The notes under the pieces were generated by a model. That model was not told the DNA's origin. It worked only from the letters and a program-made list of their open reading frames with translations, and searched no databases. Positions 33,405-47,404 of a DNA stretch of 64,000 bases are shown piece after piece. How positions within the stretch are numbered: the stretch's first letter is position 1; each line of letters starts with the position of its first letter. Source of the DNA: Cryptomeria japonica (Eukaryota > Streptophyta > Pinopsida > Cupressales > Cupressaceae). A program made the position numbers and the translations under genes. Where the stretch lies: the NCBI RefSeq assembly GCF_030272615.1, contig NC_081407.1, forward strand, positions 375,761,018-375,825,017. Reading direction: 5' to 3'.

Positions 33405-34945
33405 CAAGGTCTTTTTGAGGTGGTGCAAGAATAATGAAAGAAAAATTATAAATGAATGCACTCCACAATGTACCATTATGAATAATATTGCATAATGTTG
33501 TCAAATCATATGGCAAGTGTTTCTCATGGTGAATATGTGGCGGCTACCTTACATGTGAAGGTAATGATAATCATAAATAGAGAATCAAAGGACTAGGCTC
33601 AAACATTGGTAGGACAATATTGTTTTCTCTCGATCATCTACTATCTCTTCAAATCCTTCCCTCATGTGAATGGATTGCTATTCTGGGCTATCTGATCTCT
33701 AAGAAATGTGCAAGGGATTTGAGGTTGTGCATTTAAGGAGAAAGGGTCTCATTTTGTTTCCACCTTTCATTTGCTCATGTTGTCCTCTCTGCATCTAGTG
33801 AAATAGGACAATGGAGTATAAGACATTAAATAAGAGAATTTCTATTTCTTTCATTGGCTAGGAATTCCTTCTAGGACATACACCATAGAGCATCTCAAAT
33901 TTATCTTCAAGTAGGATAATGTTAGGATTTAGAGGGTGATAATAACTGTCATCAGGGAGGAGGTAGTCAACTCAAGAGCACCTTAGAGCCTTTACCCTAC
34001 TTAGGTTTTTTCTCTATTCCTTTCAAATTGTTTGATTTTCTTTAAAATTTTGAGTCCCTTTTGCATTTGTGTGCCTAGTATATTAATTAAGATTTCATTT
34101 TTGATAATAATAAAAATAGGGATATCAAAAAATATGAATTTTTCAATAGCAAGGGATGGATAGGAGGGGTTTTCTCCAAGAAGTCTGTGAATAGCCTCTA
34201 TATAACTCCATGAAAATAGTGTTAGAAGCTTATAATTGTAAAAAAATTGAGAACGAGCGAGGGCTTTTTTTTAAAGATCATTTCCCTTTTGGCGGCAACC
34301 CAATTTTCAGATTTGTTCTACTCACCCCATCGCTTGGTCTTTCATCAATCGCACGGACATAAGGTTGATAAATTTCCTAGCATGGAGTTCATGAGAAAAA
34401 TTCCTAAAGGCTATTATGTGGGCTACAGATTCGGGGACAAGGTTTCTCAAGATGAGAAGGCAGAGCTAGAGGCGACAGATGAAAACAACTCTAAGTTCTT
34501 TCTATATAATCTATTGATAAGGTGTGGTTTGGCACATCTCATATTGTAGGGCTCCTATGGTTTTTTGTTATTGTATAATCACCCTGTTTTTTTAAGTAGG
34601 GGCTATTAGTTCACAAGTTGCCCACATAAGTTTTTTGGATTGGGGCTATTAATTCTTGAATTGTTCATATAGTCCCTTAGTCATAGTGATCTACAACATA
34701 CTCTATATCAGTAGTCTCTTAGATCGAGATATGCTCTCTGAAGTTTCTTCAATGTGGTTTTTAAGCTTTTGTAGAAATTTTTGTTGGATGTCCAAGAAGT
34801 GGTTCATTATGCTATATGTCTGGCTAAAACTCTACAGACCAAGCATTGCTTTCTGTGATAGCTCCTTCTACTTCCCTTCATATTTTTTATTTCTTATATT
34901 CATGTACTTTAATATAAATATATATGTCCTTTTTCTTTGCTAAAA
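33405..34945. mobile_element. Insertion or replacement inside the left LTR of the 33199-40690 element
   Basis: The left LTR departs from the right LTR after GGCATTACATGTCCTCTTG and rejoins at CATATCAATTCATAA. The extra 1.5 kb replaces about 60 bp that includes the TATA region. It has a 100-codon plus-strand frame (34247-34549; for example FMRKIPKGYYVGYRFGDKV) that I do not recognise, and A/T-rich 3'-end-like stretches near 34080-34125 and 34900-34940. The class is unknown; a LINE 3' end is possible. Confidence 0.45.
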
Positions 34946-37900
34946 AAGACCATATCAATTCATAAAAATTCATTGGAAGTTAATCTCAAGCTTTGCTTCT
35001 ATATCTCAATTGGTGTTCATTACTTAATTGCAGCATTTTCTTTTGTGTGGCTGGTTATTGCTTGATTGTGAATCTTGGCCAGCTTCATCATGGCCATCTA
35101 AAATTGTTATCAAATTCTGTCCATGCTAATTGCCTTCCCATTCAGAGGATTAATTAATCAAGCGAGATCCAATATACATCTTCTCACAGCCTTGATTGCA
35201 AATTTGATATCATTTCAGCATAAAAGATTCTCGAAATTTTTAGAAGTTGCCTCCGTTCAATCTGTTTTACTATTGTGGTGATATTCTTCCTCTTTTGTTT
35301 GCCAGGTGCAACAGTATTCATGCCTACGTTGAGTAGAAAGAGTGATATAACAACTAGTATGAGACTATTGGCAATGATATCCTTCCTATCCAAGTCGACA
35401 GTGATATATTCACGAGTGATATTCTCTTACCTGGTTCATGACTGTGGTACAATTTGGGTGGCGATCTACATTAAAAATTTTGTGATACTAATTATATTAT
35501 TGTAGTCTTTTAAGCAATCATTTTTGGGGTAGTGCTATATTGATATTCGCAATAGAGTCCATTTCCTCCAGCACTATTATTGGTAGCGATATTCTTCTTG
35601 CAGTCATACATTTCTATTATGGAGAGACATAGTTTTTTTCTCAACCATATATTCAACTTGGTAGCGATTTAACTTCCTACCCTACCACCTATTATTACTA
35701 TCACACAAGCTGTGACCTATATCAGATATAGTTTTTGGCAGTAAAATTGTTGATTGGACTAAGATATTTTACCTTAAGGCTGCGAATAGTTGGAGGAGTG
35801 TTTTGATGACAGATAATTCATCAAAATCAATGAATTTCAATGTTGTTCAATCATCATCAACCACCTCCCACCAGTTGAGTTTCTCCAGTTTAATTGCTTT
35901 ATTCATGCTTAATAAGCTATTTTTCTTCTAATTGTCCATTCACTTATTTTACATACTTAATGGATATTACACAACCTATTATTCCCACTCAATCTTATGT
36001 TTTTTGCAATAATTTTTTTTTAAATCATAACCAAATGCATTTGTAAAACTAAAAGTGTTAGTATCAATCAACACGTAACCTTTCCAACCAAAAATAAATG
36101 TTAAAACAATAACATAATGTTTCTTTTACTTTACATCACAACGTGTCTAGAAGCTCAATACAAACTTAGAGGATATTTAGATAAATGATCAACATGATAA
36201 ATTGTAACCTTACATTATCTAGATCAATCATAAAGTAATAACATACTAAATCTAAATAGATGACCAAGGTATCCATACGATTCAAGAAGGAGAGGCACAT
36301 TTAATCAAAAACTCATAAAGAAAAGACCTAAGGACCAAACCTAGTGTCTCGAGGGCTCATCATAGATGGCCTTGCCTACCTGAAATCACAGAGACTTCGT
36401 AGTTCACAAAACAATTTATAACCATCTCTTGTGAAGTTACAAAAGTGGGTATGCAACCCTTTCTAGGGCTCAATTCGGTTGCCACCCACTTAGGTGAACA
36501 CAGGGATGAAGACTTTATTTAGGATATACTATGCAATTCAACTCTTACTATATTCCTTATATTCTTAAAAAATAAATAAATATGTTAACAAGGTCTATCA
36601 TATTGATTCAAAAACAAGAACCTATAACTTTTGAAATGATGAAGGAAATATTATAGCTACACACAATAATAAGCATAGTAATCACATGAAAAGTGATCAA
36701 TTTAATTGGTAATTGAATCTTTAATATAATAATTTTAAGGAATTGAACATAAAATTATATAACTTAGCATTCTACTAAAAAAAATATCCACATATACTCA
36801 ATAGTATCTAGCATCATGTTTATATTAATCCTTCGTATTTGTTCCCTTTATAACTCATTATGTAGTTGAGAGAAGTCTATAAAATTCCATATACAACTAG
36901 CTTGATATCAAGGGAACAATTTTTTTTTTAAAGATATTTTTTATCACTAATCTCAACTAATTGCACTAGATATAGATTCTAAAATTGACATGTTTGACAA
37001 TTAATGTCAAATAGTAAATCTTAGATTAAACATCTCACAAATGCAAGGAAATTGAATAAGTAATATTATAATTAATTGGTTACCCCGATACCTCACAAAA
37101 CATCGTGAGTTACAAGTGTCCTCAATTCAATATTTTTGTACATGGGTAATGGTGAGAGGATAATGCATACATACAATTCTTAAAATTTTAAGAAAGCCCT
37201 TCAACCTAATGGTTATAGAATTGATATAATGATGAGATACTCCATAATATTTGCAATCAAATAAAATAATGATATAGGTTCACTTGGTTAGAACACATTA
37301 TATGATGAAAGAATGAGAAAGGTAACTTTCTTAAATTTCAATCCACCTTGTGAGTTATGGATGAGCATACTTAAAATGTGGTCCTTGATTAAGTTTACAT
37401 TGTCTCTTTAATAAATACAAGTTGTTTGACTTCCTTGTGTTTTTTTTCCAATATCTAATTTTTAATATTCTCACACTCAAGAGTTACCAATGTTAGGTTT
37501 ATTCCACAATAATGATAATCTTCAATTCTTTCATCTTTTGTGAAGATTAAATTCCTATTGAATTTAATCAAATGTTAAGACCTACTCAAATTTTCAAGAC
37601 ATATAATCTTATATATTAACTATTGCATATGCATTAAAAGTGCCAATTACATATATTGAAAAGGCTAATATTTATAATAATTTTATTGGCAAAAGACATT
37701 AATTCTACTAATTAGATTATTATTATTTTATCACTAGAAGATTAACTTTCTAATTTTTAAGAGATATGTAAAACCTTAAGAGATTAAATTTCTAACTAAA
37801 TCAATCTTTGAGATTTGAGATACCTTCATTGATAGAAAATTTAATAATATTAATTTAATAAATAACTATAATCTATATTATTAGGAAAAGGTTTATTTCT

Positions 37901-40235
37901 CTTAAAGAGATAAAGTTCAATTCAAATGACTAAAAGTAGATATAACCATGTTTGAGCACTTCCTTATTGTTGAAAATTATTAGTATTTATCCAATAGATA
38001 AATGTTATTTAAATTGTACAATAATAGATAAATTGTACAATAATAGAAATGTGGTCCCATGGCATCCTTTATTCTATGGAGCTTCCTTATGCTCTCCTGA
38101 TCCCTTCAAATCCAAGATCTATTTTTACTCAATCACAATCATTAGTAAAACACAATAATTATTGAGGAATTATTCATATTCAATTTATCCTTTGTAGCCT
38201 TAAACAAAATCTAGGTTCAATAGTGGACTACAATGCCACATATCTATGGACTACAACACCACCAATCATATATATTACTATAACCTCAACTTGTTTTAAA
38301 CATGGCAATAGGTTAGTAAAATGTATTGATAATCGATCACATGGATTATCTATCACTAGTAGTGTTCCATATGCCTCTATGAAAGATTATGTATTCTATA
38401 ATGATTCACTGAAATGTAGAACTACTCCAAAGTTCACAAGAAACATGAATTGATATGGCCTAGATTGCATATAAAGTTTAATTGGTAAATTCATATCGTA
38501 AAATTTATTTAACACCTATTCAAGATTTACCCTTCACATGACATTGATTTCACTATTTAGGATTTCCTAATGTTAGATCTATTTACTTGTATCCATTGAT
38601 AATATAACTAATATAATATCTCATCTTTCCACTAACTATTGCAACATTTCAAATAATTCCCATTACAAGCACAACCACATGATTTAGAATTATCATCCCC
38701 ATTCCAACTTAACATCAAATAACTAAAAGCACCAGATTAAGTTCAATCACCACTAGATCAACCACAATTCATTAATAGTACCTTTTTACAACATTACTTA
38801 TCATAACGAAGAAGTTATCTACTCCTTATTACACTCATTCATATCATGGAAGTATGAAGCCTATGCTTGCAAGATCCATCATCACCATGTAGATAAAATT
38901 ACCATATGCTATTTATTTGGTTATTTGTTCATTCTAGGTTGATACTACTTAACAACTGAGACACATAATATTTTAATTTTACCTTATATATAAGATTTAG
39001 GAGCATAGTTAGACTATTGCACATGAACAACATAATAATAATTAAAGTTTAATCATAAACCAAATGTCCATACCATCATAATGAATCAAATCATCTCAAA
39101 GTAGAATCAAAATATGGAGTATAAATATCAAACTATGGGTGGAGCATCACAAAAATTGATATTTCGGAATTGTAAAAGTCTCTATTCTGGAAAGTGGGGG
39201 TGGGGGGGGCTAGGCTATCTCTTGAAAATTTATTATTTTGTGCTATTGTATATCATGGAAGACCTAAGGATTGAATTTCTTAAAAAGAAAATTCATGAGT
39301 TGTGACAATTACTCAAGCTGCATAACATTTATATTTCTTCTTCATCAAGTTTATCTCCTCCTAAATATAAGGACAAATATATTGATTTCAAAGAAGAGGG
39401 TTATGCCTTGATTGCCACTCATGCCACTAGGAACATTTATTATGATCATTTGGAGAATAAATATCCACTTCAATCGAGCTTTCTTCAGAGGTTCCTAAAT
39501 CTTCTTCAGAGTCACTAAGACTTTCATCATTCCTAACTAGTAAGACTATCATTGCCTTTCCCATTTTGGTTGGAGGAAATATTGTAGTATATTCTTCTTT
39601 GGATTTTTTTTCATATTAGTTTTCGCATAGTTCCATCTTGTCACTTTCTTGTTTGTTTGGGTATGTGCTTGCATCAATTGTGGCATCATCATCCTTGATG
39701 AACAAGGAGACACACGAATAGTTTTCGAAGATGTCATCTTCATTCTTCATGCTTCCATATTTCTTCGCATATCTAGAATGGGAAGCATCCCTGCATCTAT
39801 ATATGGTTTTCTCTCTTCTTAAGGAAAGACAAGTAGATTGTAAGAATTGATCATGTTTTTTGTTTAGGCACTTACCATTTTTGCAGACAATTATTCATAA
39901 TGGGGGGACTATATATTCTCCCACTTTCCCTCCTATGGAGAGGGGAGGGGTTATTTATTTGATTCTCATGATGGATGTATTTCTTTGAGCATATCAATTT
40001 GAACCTCCATATATATCTCTAACTTCAGTTGTATATATTTTCATATCTTTTTTGAAGAGGATTTTTGTCCCATGAGGTTTTCTCCTTTTCTCTGTTTGTG
40101 AGAGATTAGTTGCATGATTAGTTGTGCATGAGTACCCAACATGGCCTAGTTGCTAGGACTCATATATTACATCTACATATTAGTCTTGCAACATTTGCAT
40201 AATAATTTTTCTCACAAGTTGCATTTAAAGGGGCT

Positions 40236-40690
40236 TGTTGGTGTGAATAAGGATATTTCATAACTAGTTATTGGTTAGCACCTATTCACATGTGTTGTCT
40301 ACTTATGATAGCTTAGTTTTCATGGGACACAATCATTTAATATTGTCCATGTTAGTTATCCTAGTGTCATTCTAGATAGAGATTAGTTAGTTTTATGCAT
40401 TTAATTTTGTTAGGGTAGTTGTACCTACTCCTACCTACTCTCTCATCTCATTGAGCCACATGGCATTTCCTATGCTCTTTATTTTCTAGCCTCTTGCCTA
40501 TATAAGAAATCTCTTTTGTACATTGTAACATATCAATTCATAACAATTCACTTTAGGTTAATCTCAGGCTTTGCTTCTCGATCTCATTTGGAGTTCATTA
40601 CTCAATTGCAACATTCTCTTTTATGCAGTTGGTTATTGCTTGGTTGTGAAGCTTGGCCAAATGCATTATGTGCATCTAATTTTTTCAACA
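40236..40690 (+). repeat. Right LTR of the 33199-40690 element
   Basis: A 455-bp LTR starting TGTTGGTGTG and ending TTCAACA, with a TATA-like CCTATATAAG near 40498. Confidence 0.65.
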
Positions 40691-41830
40691 ACTAGAACTT
40701 TATTACCATTTCTGAAAGTAACATATGATTTGATTGACTTATCCAAAATAAAAAAAAGTATTTCTAAATTCCTTATCATATGATTACTACATTCTAAATC
40801 TATAAACCAAACATCTTTTGGAATCTCTTGAGAAAGATTAAATTCTTGGAATATACTACTTTGATTCTAATTTTTTTTAGAAAAAATTGCACTTTGTTTC
40901 TTGAAACCAAATTGGCTTTTTCTGTATTCATTTGCTTAATGATCATATCTCTTATAGTATTGGCACTAAACTTGAGATTTTTCATACCTTTGAGTTTGAA
41001 ATTAATTTTAACTTGGAGTTTGATCACTACCTCCTACACTTGAATTGCTTGGGCTATTCCATCAACCTCTGTAAGAATTTCTTCCTTTAAATATGAAGTT
41101 AGATCTTCCTTTGCTTCTATGATAATGAACTAAAACTTGTGAATTAAAAGAAAGCTTCAAGGAATACTTAGAAGAATTACTAATCCCATGCTCATGAGAA
41201 ATAAGAGAGCCATGGTGCTCATCTATAGAAAACTAAGAAGATTCTTGGTTTCTTCTATAATCACAACAATTGATTCAAGCTTTGTAGGAAGGCTCCTTAG
41301 AATCTTTTCAAGTACTTTTCTATCTTCAATCTCACCATGAGACCTAATTTGATTAACAAATTCAATAACTTGAATAAAATTAAATCCGTGGACTGAAATT
41401 CCATCATACACATGGTTTCAAAATCTCTTCTTAAAGTGTGTAATTTTGCAGCTTTCACTTGATCCATACCTTGGTATGAAGTTTGAAGGATGTTCCACAC
41501 TTGCTTTGATTTTCTTGCTTTTGCAACTCTTGTGAAGATGCTTTCACATAGTACATGAAGAATGTAGAAAAAATCTTTTGAATCCCTATTTCCATTATCC
41601 TTTAGCAAATCCTTATGTGCTTGAGGTAGTGCTTCATATGGTGTTGTATCTTTAGCTTCAACAAATTCATTATCTATAAGCTCCCATATAGCTTGAGAAC
41701 AAAACAAAGCCCTCATTGAAATTGATCAATATCCATAATTTTTTCCATTAAACTGAAGAATCTAGGGATTTGCAAAGACTTGTGCTAGATTATGCCATTA
41801 ACTTGGCTCTCATACTAGATGAAGATAAAA
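40691..41830 (-). mobile_element. Ty1/copia fossil, 5' portion (gag, nucleocapsid and protease pieces, primer site)
   Basis: On the minus strand, 41223-41716 encodes copia-type gag (for example AIWELIDNEFVEAKDTTPYE and VWNILQTSYQGMDQVKAAKL). A degraded nucleocapsid region follows near 40950 and a protease-like remnant near 40780. Upstream, the plus-strand string TTGGCTCTCATACTA at about 41808 is the complement of a Met-type primer site, so the 5' LTR should begin just beyond 41825. It belongs with 30896-33198; the element at 33199-40690 separates them. Broken in several places. Confidence 0.75.
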
Positions 41831-42623
41831 CATAAAGGAGATAACAAATGCCAATAATTAACTGATAAACAAACTCATTTGATCAATGTAGAGATTCAGC
41901 TCTTTCTATGAGGCAATAGAAAAAATAACACTCAAAAGTGTTACATAGAAGACAGCTTTTATAATAGATTTAACAACAACTTCTCAACTCTTATTAGAAA
42001 AACAAAGGCACCACCTACAAAACATAGAATCTTCTACTCTTACAGAAAAACCATACTTAAAGAAGATCACCCGTTGCCTTTACAAAGAAAATAGAGTATG
42101 TTTCAACAAACTCTTATATTGAAAATAAACAACTGTTGTTGCTCAACCTTAGAAAGCAATAAACTGCTGTTTGCTTCTACTATCTGTTTTTTTCATTACT
42201 TAAACACATATATATATAATTTGGTGCCTAAATGAAAGTCACTATTCCTGTGCATTATTGGTCATGGGTTGCACATGAGCTTCTGTTAATAACAAGTATG
42301 ATTCATGAATAAGTGACTGCAAAATATTAATAACTAGATAAGATTAACTTTGAAAAAGGAAAAAAAATTGAAATTGCTATGGGAGTACTGATTACTGCAG
42401 CTCCATCGGTGATTGGGTGTTGAAAAAAAAAGATATGTTTCCCTTATTTTAAGAAACTATGTTAATAGCTTGCCATATGTCCAATGAAATAAGCTGTTAA
42501 CGAACCATGATTATCTTAGATTATTGCAATACTCGTATGAATACATCTTGCCGGGAACAAAAATAAATAATGTACCACAAGGGAAGAACGAGCATCTGAA
42601 ATATAACTCATATTTCTAAATTT
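41831..42623. other. Probable LTR remnant of the copia fossil, then unassigned sequence
   Basis: The stretch right of the copia primer site should contain that element's 5' LTR (to perhaps 42300), but without a second LTR the boundary cannot be set. No gene is visible. Confidence 0.35.
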
Positions 42624-42880
42624 TTAAATATAATTTCCAACTATAATATCTGACAAAAGCCCGCCTCCCATTTTGCTTTCATGGATGTCCACAGCTTGTT
42701 CCAAAGCTCCCATTTTGGTACAGGTAGGCAGTAGGCTGGAAAAAGCTGTGGAATTTGGCTTCACCCTACCAATTGCATTTCGTTGAAAGTCTCTAACGCC
42801 TTTCCAACAAATCCATTTTGTGCATAACCTCCGATCGTTGCAAAAAGTTCTTGCCACACTGTACAGTCTCGTTTATCTTG
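42624..42880 (-). pseudogene. Second PPR gene fragment
   Basis: Minus-strand translation contains KPNSTAFSSLLPTCTKMGAL and EQAVDIHESKMGGGLLSDII, the repeat wording of conifer PLS-class PPR proteins and clearly related to the piece at 29090-29470. A frame change upstream (around GYAQNG-type residues) and the missing remainder show it is broken. The long Ty3/gypsy element begins only about 40 bp away. Confidence 0.75.
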
Positions 42881-42917
42881 TGAGAAACAAAGGGATTAGT
42901 ACTCTACAATAAGCTCA

Positions 42918-45900
42918 TGTAATGTCTCTCAAAATACCTTTAAGAAATAATCTAAACACTATTAACAAATTTTATTTTTTTAAAAACATTCATTACATTA
43001 ATTCAACATTAACATATACATCGATACAATATTATTCATTTGTAATAACAGATGTAACATCAAATAGAAACATTGTAAACCAATTCCATGCAAGTAGACT
43101 AAACCTTCTTACATTATCAAATATACTCTTGCAACACAATAATTCCCTAGGGTATCTTAACATCACTACTAAGCAATATTCTATCACAACATCCATTTAT
43201 CAAGAAGATCAATTCTCCTAATCCTCCAACCAAATACCTTTCATGCATCTATAGAATAACCAATACATATAAATTCCTTCACCTAATAATCTCCCATGAA
43301 ACAACATAGATTACATTTAACCATTCATCTCCTAACTACACAAGTAAAGCTGCAATGCAATTAATCTATTATTTCCATTAGTCATTCTAAGGCATGACAT
43401 AACTCAATTTCCAAAGCCTGAATATAAATATAACTCAAGTCATATGTCTATTCCAATTCACAATCACATAGAATCCATAAACACATTTTACATATAGAAA
43501 CCTAACACCAAAATTGCATAATCTCTTACATAATCAAATCATCATTATTATCTTATACAATGTCCCAAACACATAATATAGTTCATTACAAAATTATATA
43601 AATCATATAACCTTTAAGTGTCCATGATCACCTAGTTACTCGAATATAGATCAATGCTAACCATTTCACTTGTCTATTAATCATTCCATAGCTTATCATA
43701 ATATCATCCACCACAGGAATGTAATACAATTCAACTACAAATAAATTATTCCATTCCCATGATCATTTTAATCTCATATCAAGCACTCTTTTACATCATG
43801 AAGTAATCATAAGTCTATACCCAATGCTAACATCAAGTCCAAATACAACTTCCTTCTCAAATATATAATAGTACAACATAATATTACATCATTTCTTTTA
43901 CATACAAATTACATAATGATATAATTTCTTCTTTTCACGAACATAGGAATCCAATAGCGCAATCTCATGAAGAATCCAATCCACACATGCATCACTGAGG
44001 AGAGTATCCCAATGGAAGAAGGAAATCAACAACCTGACTATGTGGAACTAATGAAGGAACCACCCCCCGTGCTAAGAGATGATAAAGGTTCCAACTCACA
44101 CTCAAGACCTAAGCTGACACATATCAACCAAAGCATACAACATGGCTCCACCAGACCCAAACGCAAGGATACAATACCAAAGTACAACAAGTGGCTACAT
44201 CAATGCAAATATTCTCCAAAGGAAAATCAATAAAACAAGGCATATGGATGATGGATACATATGGGGTAGAGTATCATCACATGCTATCCTCATGTAGCAT
44301 CTGTCTCCACCTTAGAGTAACTCAAGGGAGATTGGATGTACCACTCCAACGGTCTTCCCAATCGAGGATCCCATAAACACCTCCTTGGTTTCGTCCAATT
44401 GGGGCATACAATATCATATTATTTATCTTGATTAGGTGTATTCCTAATATCCATCCCTCTAATCAATTATTATTACGTTATCACTTGAAATTATACCATC
44501 AACTCTTCATGTGGTTTCCTAGGTTTAGACCCCCTTCTTAGGGGTCTAGTACCAACCTAGGACCAACACATGCAAGAGCCCACTCCCCCATCCATGAACC
44601 AAGGCCATAGGGTAAAGATATAAATAACAAATAACAAATAACACCATCATGAAATCTCAAGAAGGTACAACAACCATATCGGCAACTGAACACAAATTGA
44701 GCAACAATGATGCAAAGGTCAACTCAGGAAAGGAAACCTTCATAAATGCAACATCAACATAAGCCGATCATGGATGAAAATAATAAAAGAGGTCCAAATA
44801 ACAACAAATCATCAACAATGAGGCATATAACATCCCACTAGACTCATAAAATCAATCCCTCAACAACAAGTCATTCTCCCTCTTGTCAGAGTGTCAAATC
44901 GCATAGGAATCACCTCATCAATAAAACATGAACCTTCTTATGGGAGAAAATGAAACATCATAATGGATCAAACAAAATCATAAAAATATCAATACATACT
45001 GCACAAGCCTCTAGAGCATTCACACAAATCAGAAAAGCACAAAAACAAGCTAAAAATTGACTTTCGGAGACCCTCGGGACAACTCAGCACCCCTGAAACC
45101 TATAATGGCATTCCTGGTAGGTATGATAGCATTTATGGAATGTATGATAGTGTTTTTGGTTGATATGATGGTGTTCCTAGTCTCTAAGGTGGTGTTTTTG
45201 GTCAATATGCTTCAATTTGCAAATGAGGACCTCAACTCTCAAGGTATGTTTGTCAGAGCATATGGAATGAATAGTGGAATTCTTGGCAAGTATGATATCA
45301 TTTTTGGCATGTAGGGTGGCATTTCTGATAAATTTTATAGGGTTCGTGGGTGTTTCTATAGCGTTTCTGGGAGAAGTGTGGAAAATTGAGCTTATCTGAG
45401 TCTTGTAGCTAGGGAAGGGGCACAAAGGGTCATAGTAACCCAAAATGACCCTCCTAATGTAGATAGGGGGTCCAAAACACTCAAATTACATCAGGGAAAA
45501 CCAACATACTGATCTCATACTTCCTGGTAAAAAGATGCAGAAGAAAATCTCTCTCCCATTGATAAAAAACTAATAATATAAAGCCTAAGCCACTCAGGAG
45601 AGAGAGAGAGAGAGGAAAACAATAAACAAGAAAAAATGACTCAAGAAAGAAATACAAGATCTAAAAGCACCCAAAACAAGTGGAAGGAAGATTCCAGACT
45701 CCCACAGAGTAGTCATAGAGAGAAAATAGTGAACACAAAGGAAACATACAATCAAATTTGCATTCCGCCCCCCGTTTCCAACTTCCATACAAGATTGAAG
45801 TCCAACTAAAGAAGATCATTTCCACAACAAATCAATCCCCAAGAGAAATTTTCCCATTCAAATTTGCAGACATAGAGAAGACAATCTTTTCTAGAAAGAA

Positions 45901-47393
45901 AATGCAGAACTAAGAACCACCAACCTACAATTCACAAAACCAAAATTGAAGTTGAAATCTAAAATTTTCAAGCCTTCCCCAATCCAATTCGCAATCCAAG
46001 CTCCATATCAAATTAAAAAATATTCTTGCAATGATCTACTGGATGATTAACCCGTGCACAAACCAACAAGCCAAAATAAATAAATAAAATTAAATTTAAG
46101 ACTACAGTTTTTCGGACCAATAGAAAAATTCCAAGAAACTATATATCTTACTTACCTTTACAAAGTTCAAAAAAGGCAAAATATAAATATATATTTCTTA
46201 CCGACCCAATCAAGCCGACCAATAAAAAATAGAGGTACGTAGAAATAAATCAAATTCAATTACATAGTATAGATATGACAATTAATTGGGAAATACAAAT
46301 GTTTCCTCAAAATTAGATGGTAGGTACAAATAATATTATTTACCCATACTTTATTAAATAATTCCTACACAATAATTTATAATTAAGTATCATTATTAAT
46401 ATTAACACAAATAAATAAGTAAAAATAAAATAATGTAAATAGAACTCAAATAAATAATTAAATTAAAAACAATAAATAAATAAAAGTCATCTCAACAATA
46501 AATCAACAAATTAAATAATTAAACAATGAATAAAGCTCAATTAAATATCAATAAATTAAATTAAATAAATTTATTACCCAATTAAATTATTAATAAAATG
46601 AATAATCTAATCATGAAATAAATCCAATAATCATGCTATGAATGAACAAAATAAGAAGCCAGAGAGATTTGACCTCATAACCTAGGAAACAAGGTGTAAG
46701 AGACTTAACCAAGATGCCACATCTCTTAATTGACTCAAGAGGGAAATCAACAAAGCAAAAGACATCAAGATAAACTAACAAGGTATACATCTTAGACCTA
46801 GAGTGTGTGAGGGAAACTATGTCATCTCTTTCAACTTGCCATTGGGATAGAGACACACTTAGACCTGTGGAGCCAGGTGGAGTTGATGTCTAGTACCTAC
46901 AATCCTGCATCAAAGACCAACACTACATATACAATACATATACCTCACATTAAATAGACAAGTGATAGAGAATCGCGATGACATATCCCACTCGCAATGA
47001 GTGATATGCCATCGCCTCTACTCACGAAGACAGCCATGCAATATAATATCAAAACATCGCATTTAATTATCTCCATGAAGTAGGGTTAGTATCATCATTG
47101 ATCTCATAATTCATATAAACAATAACCATATGTAAATCCATGAGTCATATAAATCCATCTATCTAGGAGATACCAAACCAACATCCATAATAATCAAATA
47201 TCATATAATGAGTCTCACATCATCAATCATAAAAGTATCCAATCATAAGTCATCATAAATACCATGAGTCCACATAAGGTCCTAGTATCATGGATACCAT
47301 CCAAAATAATAGAATAATCATAAACAACTATCCAAATAACCACCATAAGTCTAAATAAGTCTATCAGAATGCAAATCTAGGAGGAACACTACA
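42918..47393 (-). repeat. 3' LTR of the Ty3/gypsy element
   Basis: A 4476-bp LTR running TGTAATG...ACTACA on the plus strand, the pair of 52259-57635. It contains short frames and a degenerate repeat of GGTATGATAGCATTTTTGG-type phrases near 45100-45310 but no real gene. Confidence 0.9.
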
Positions 47394-47404
47394 TCCTCCC
47401 CCCC
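47394..47404 (-). other. Polypurine tract of the Ty3/gypsy element
   Basis: GGGGGGGAGGA on the minus strand adjoins the 3' LTR, the plus-strand priming site. Confidence 0.85.

Larger units (their letters stand above)
33199..40690 (+). mobile_element. Large non-coding LTR element (LARD-like) nested in the copia fossil
   Basis: LTR copies at 33199-35104 (interrupted) and 40236-40690 share GGGTAGTTGTACCTACTCCT, the A/T-rich CAATTCATAA(C/A)AATTCA block and GCTTTGCTTCT. The outer ends read TGTT...CAACA. The likely 5-bp target duplication is ATTAG (33194-33198) and ACTAG (40691-40695). A degenerate Met-type primer site (TTGTTATCAAATTC) follows the left LTR and a purine run (AAAGGGG) precedes the right one. 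The 5.1-kb interior holds no recognisable gag or pol. It looks structurally near-complete but non-autonomous. Confidence 0.65.

Noticed and set aside
43967-45443. Open frames in the Ty3/gypsy 3' LTR (43967-44233, 45057-45314, 45177-45443)
   Set aside because: They are not kept in the other LTR and show no domain; long LTRs give such frames by chance.
46611-46856. Minus-strand frame repeated at 55914-56216 (MSLS.WQV.RDDIVSLTHSRS...)
   Set aside because: It is conserved only because both copies lie at the same place in the paired LTRs; no known family and no independent evidence of coding.
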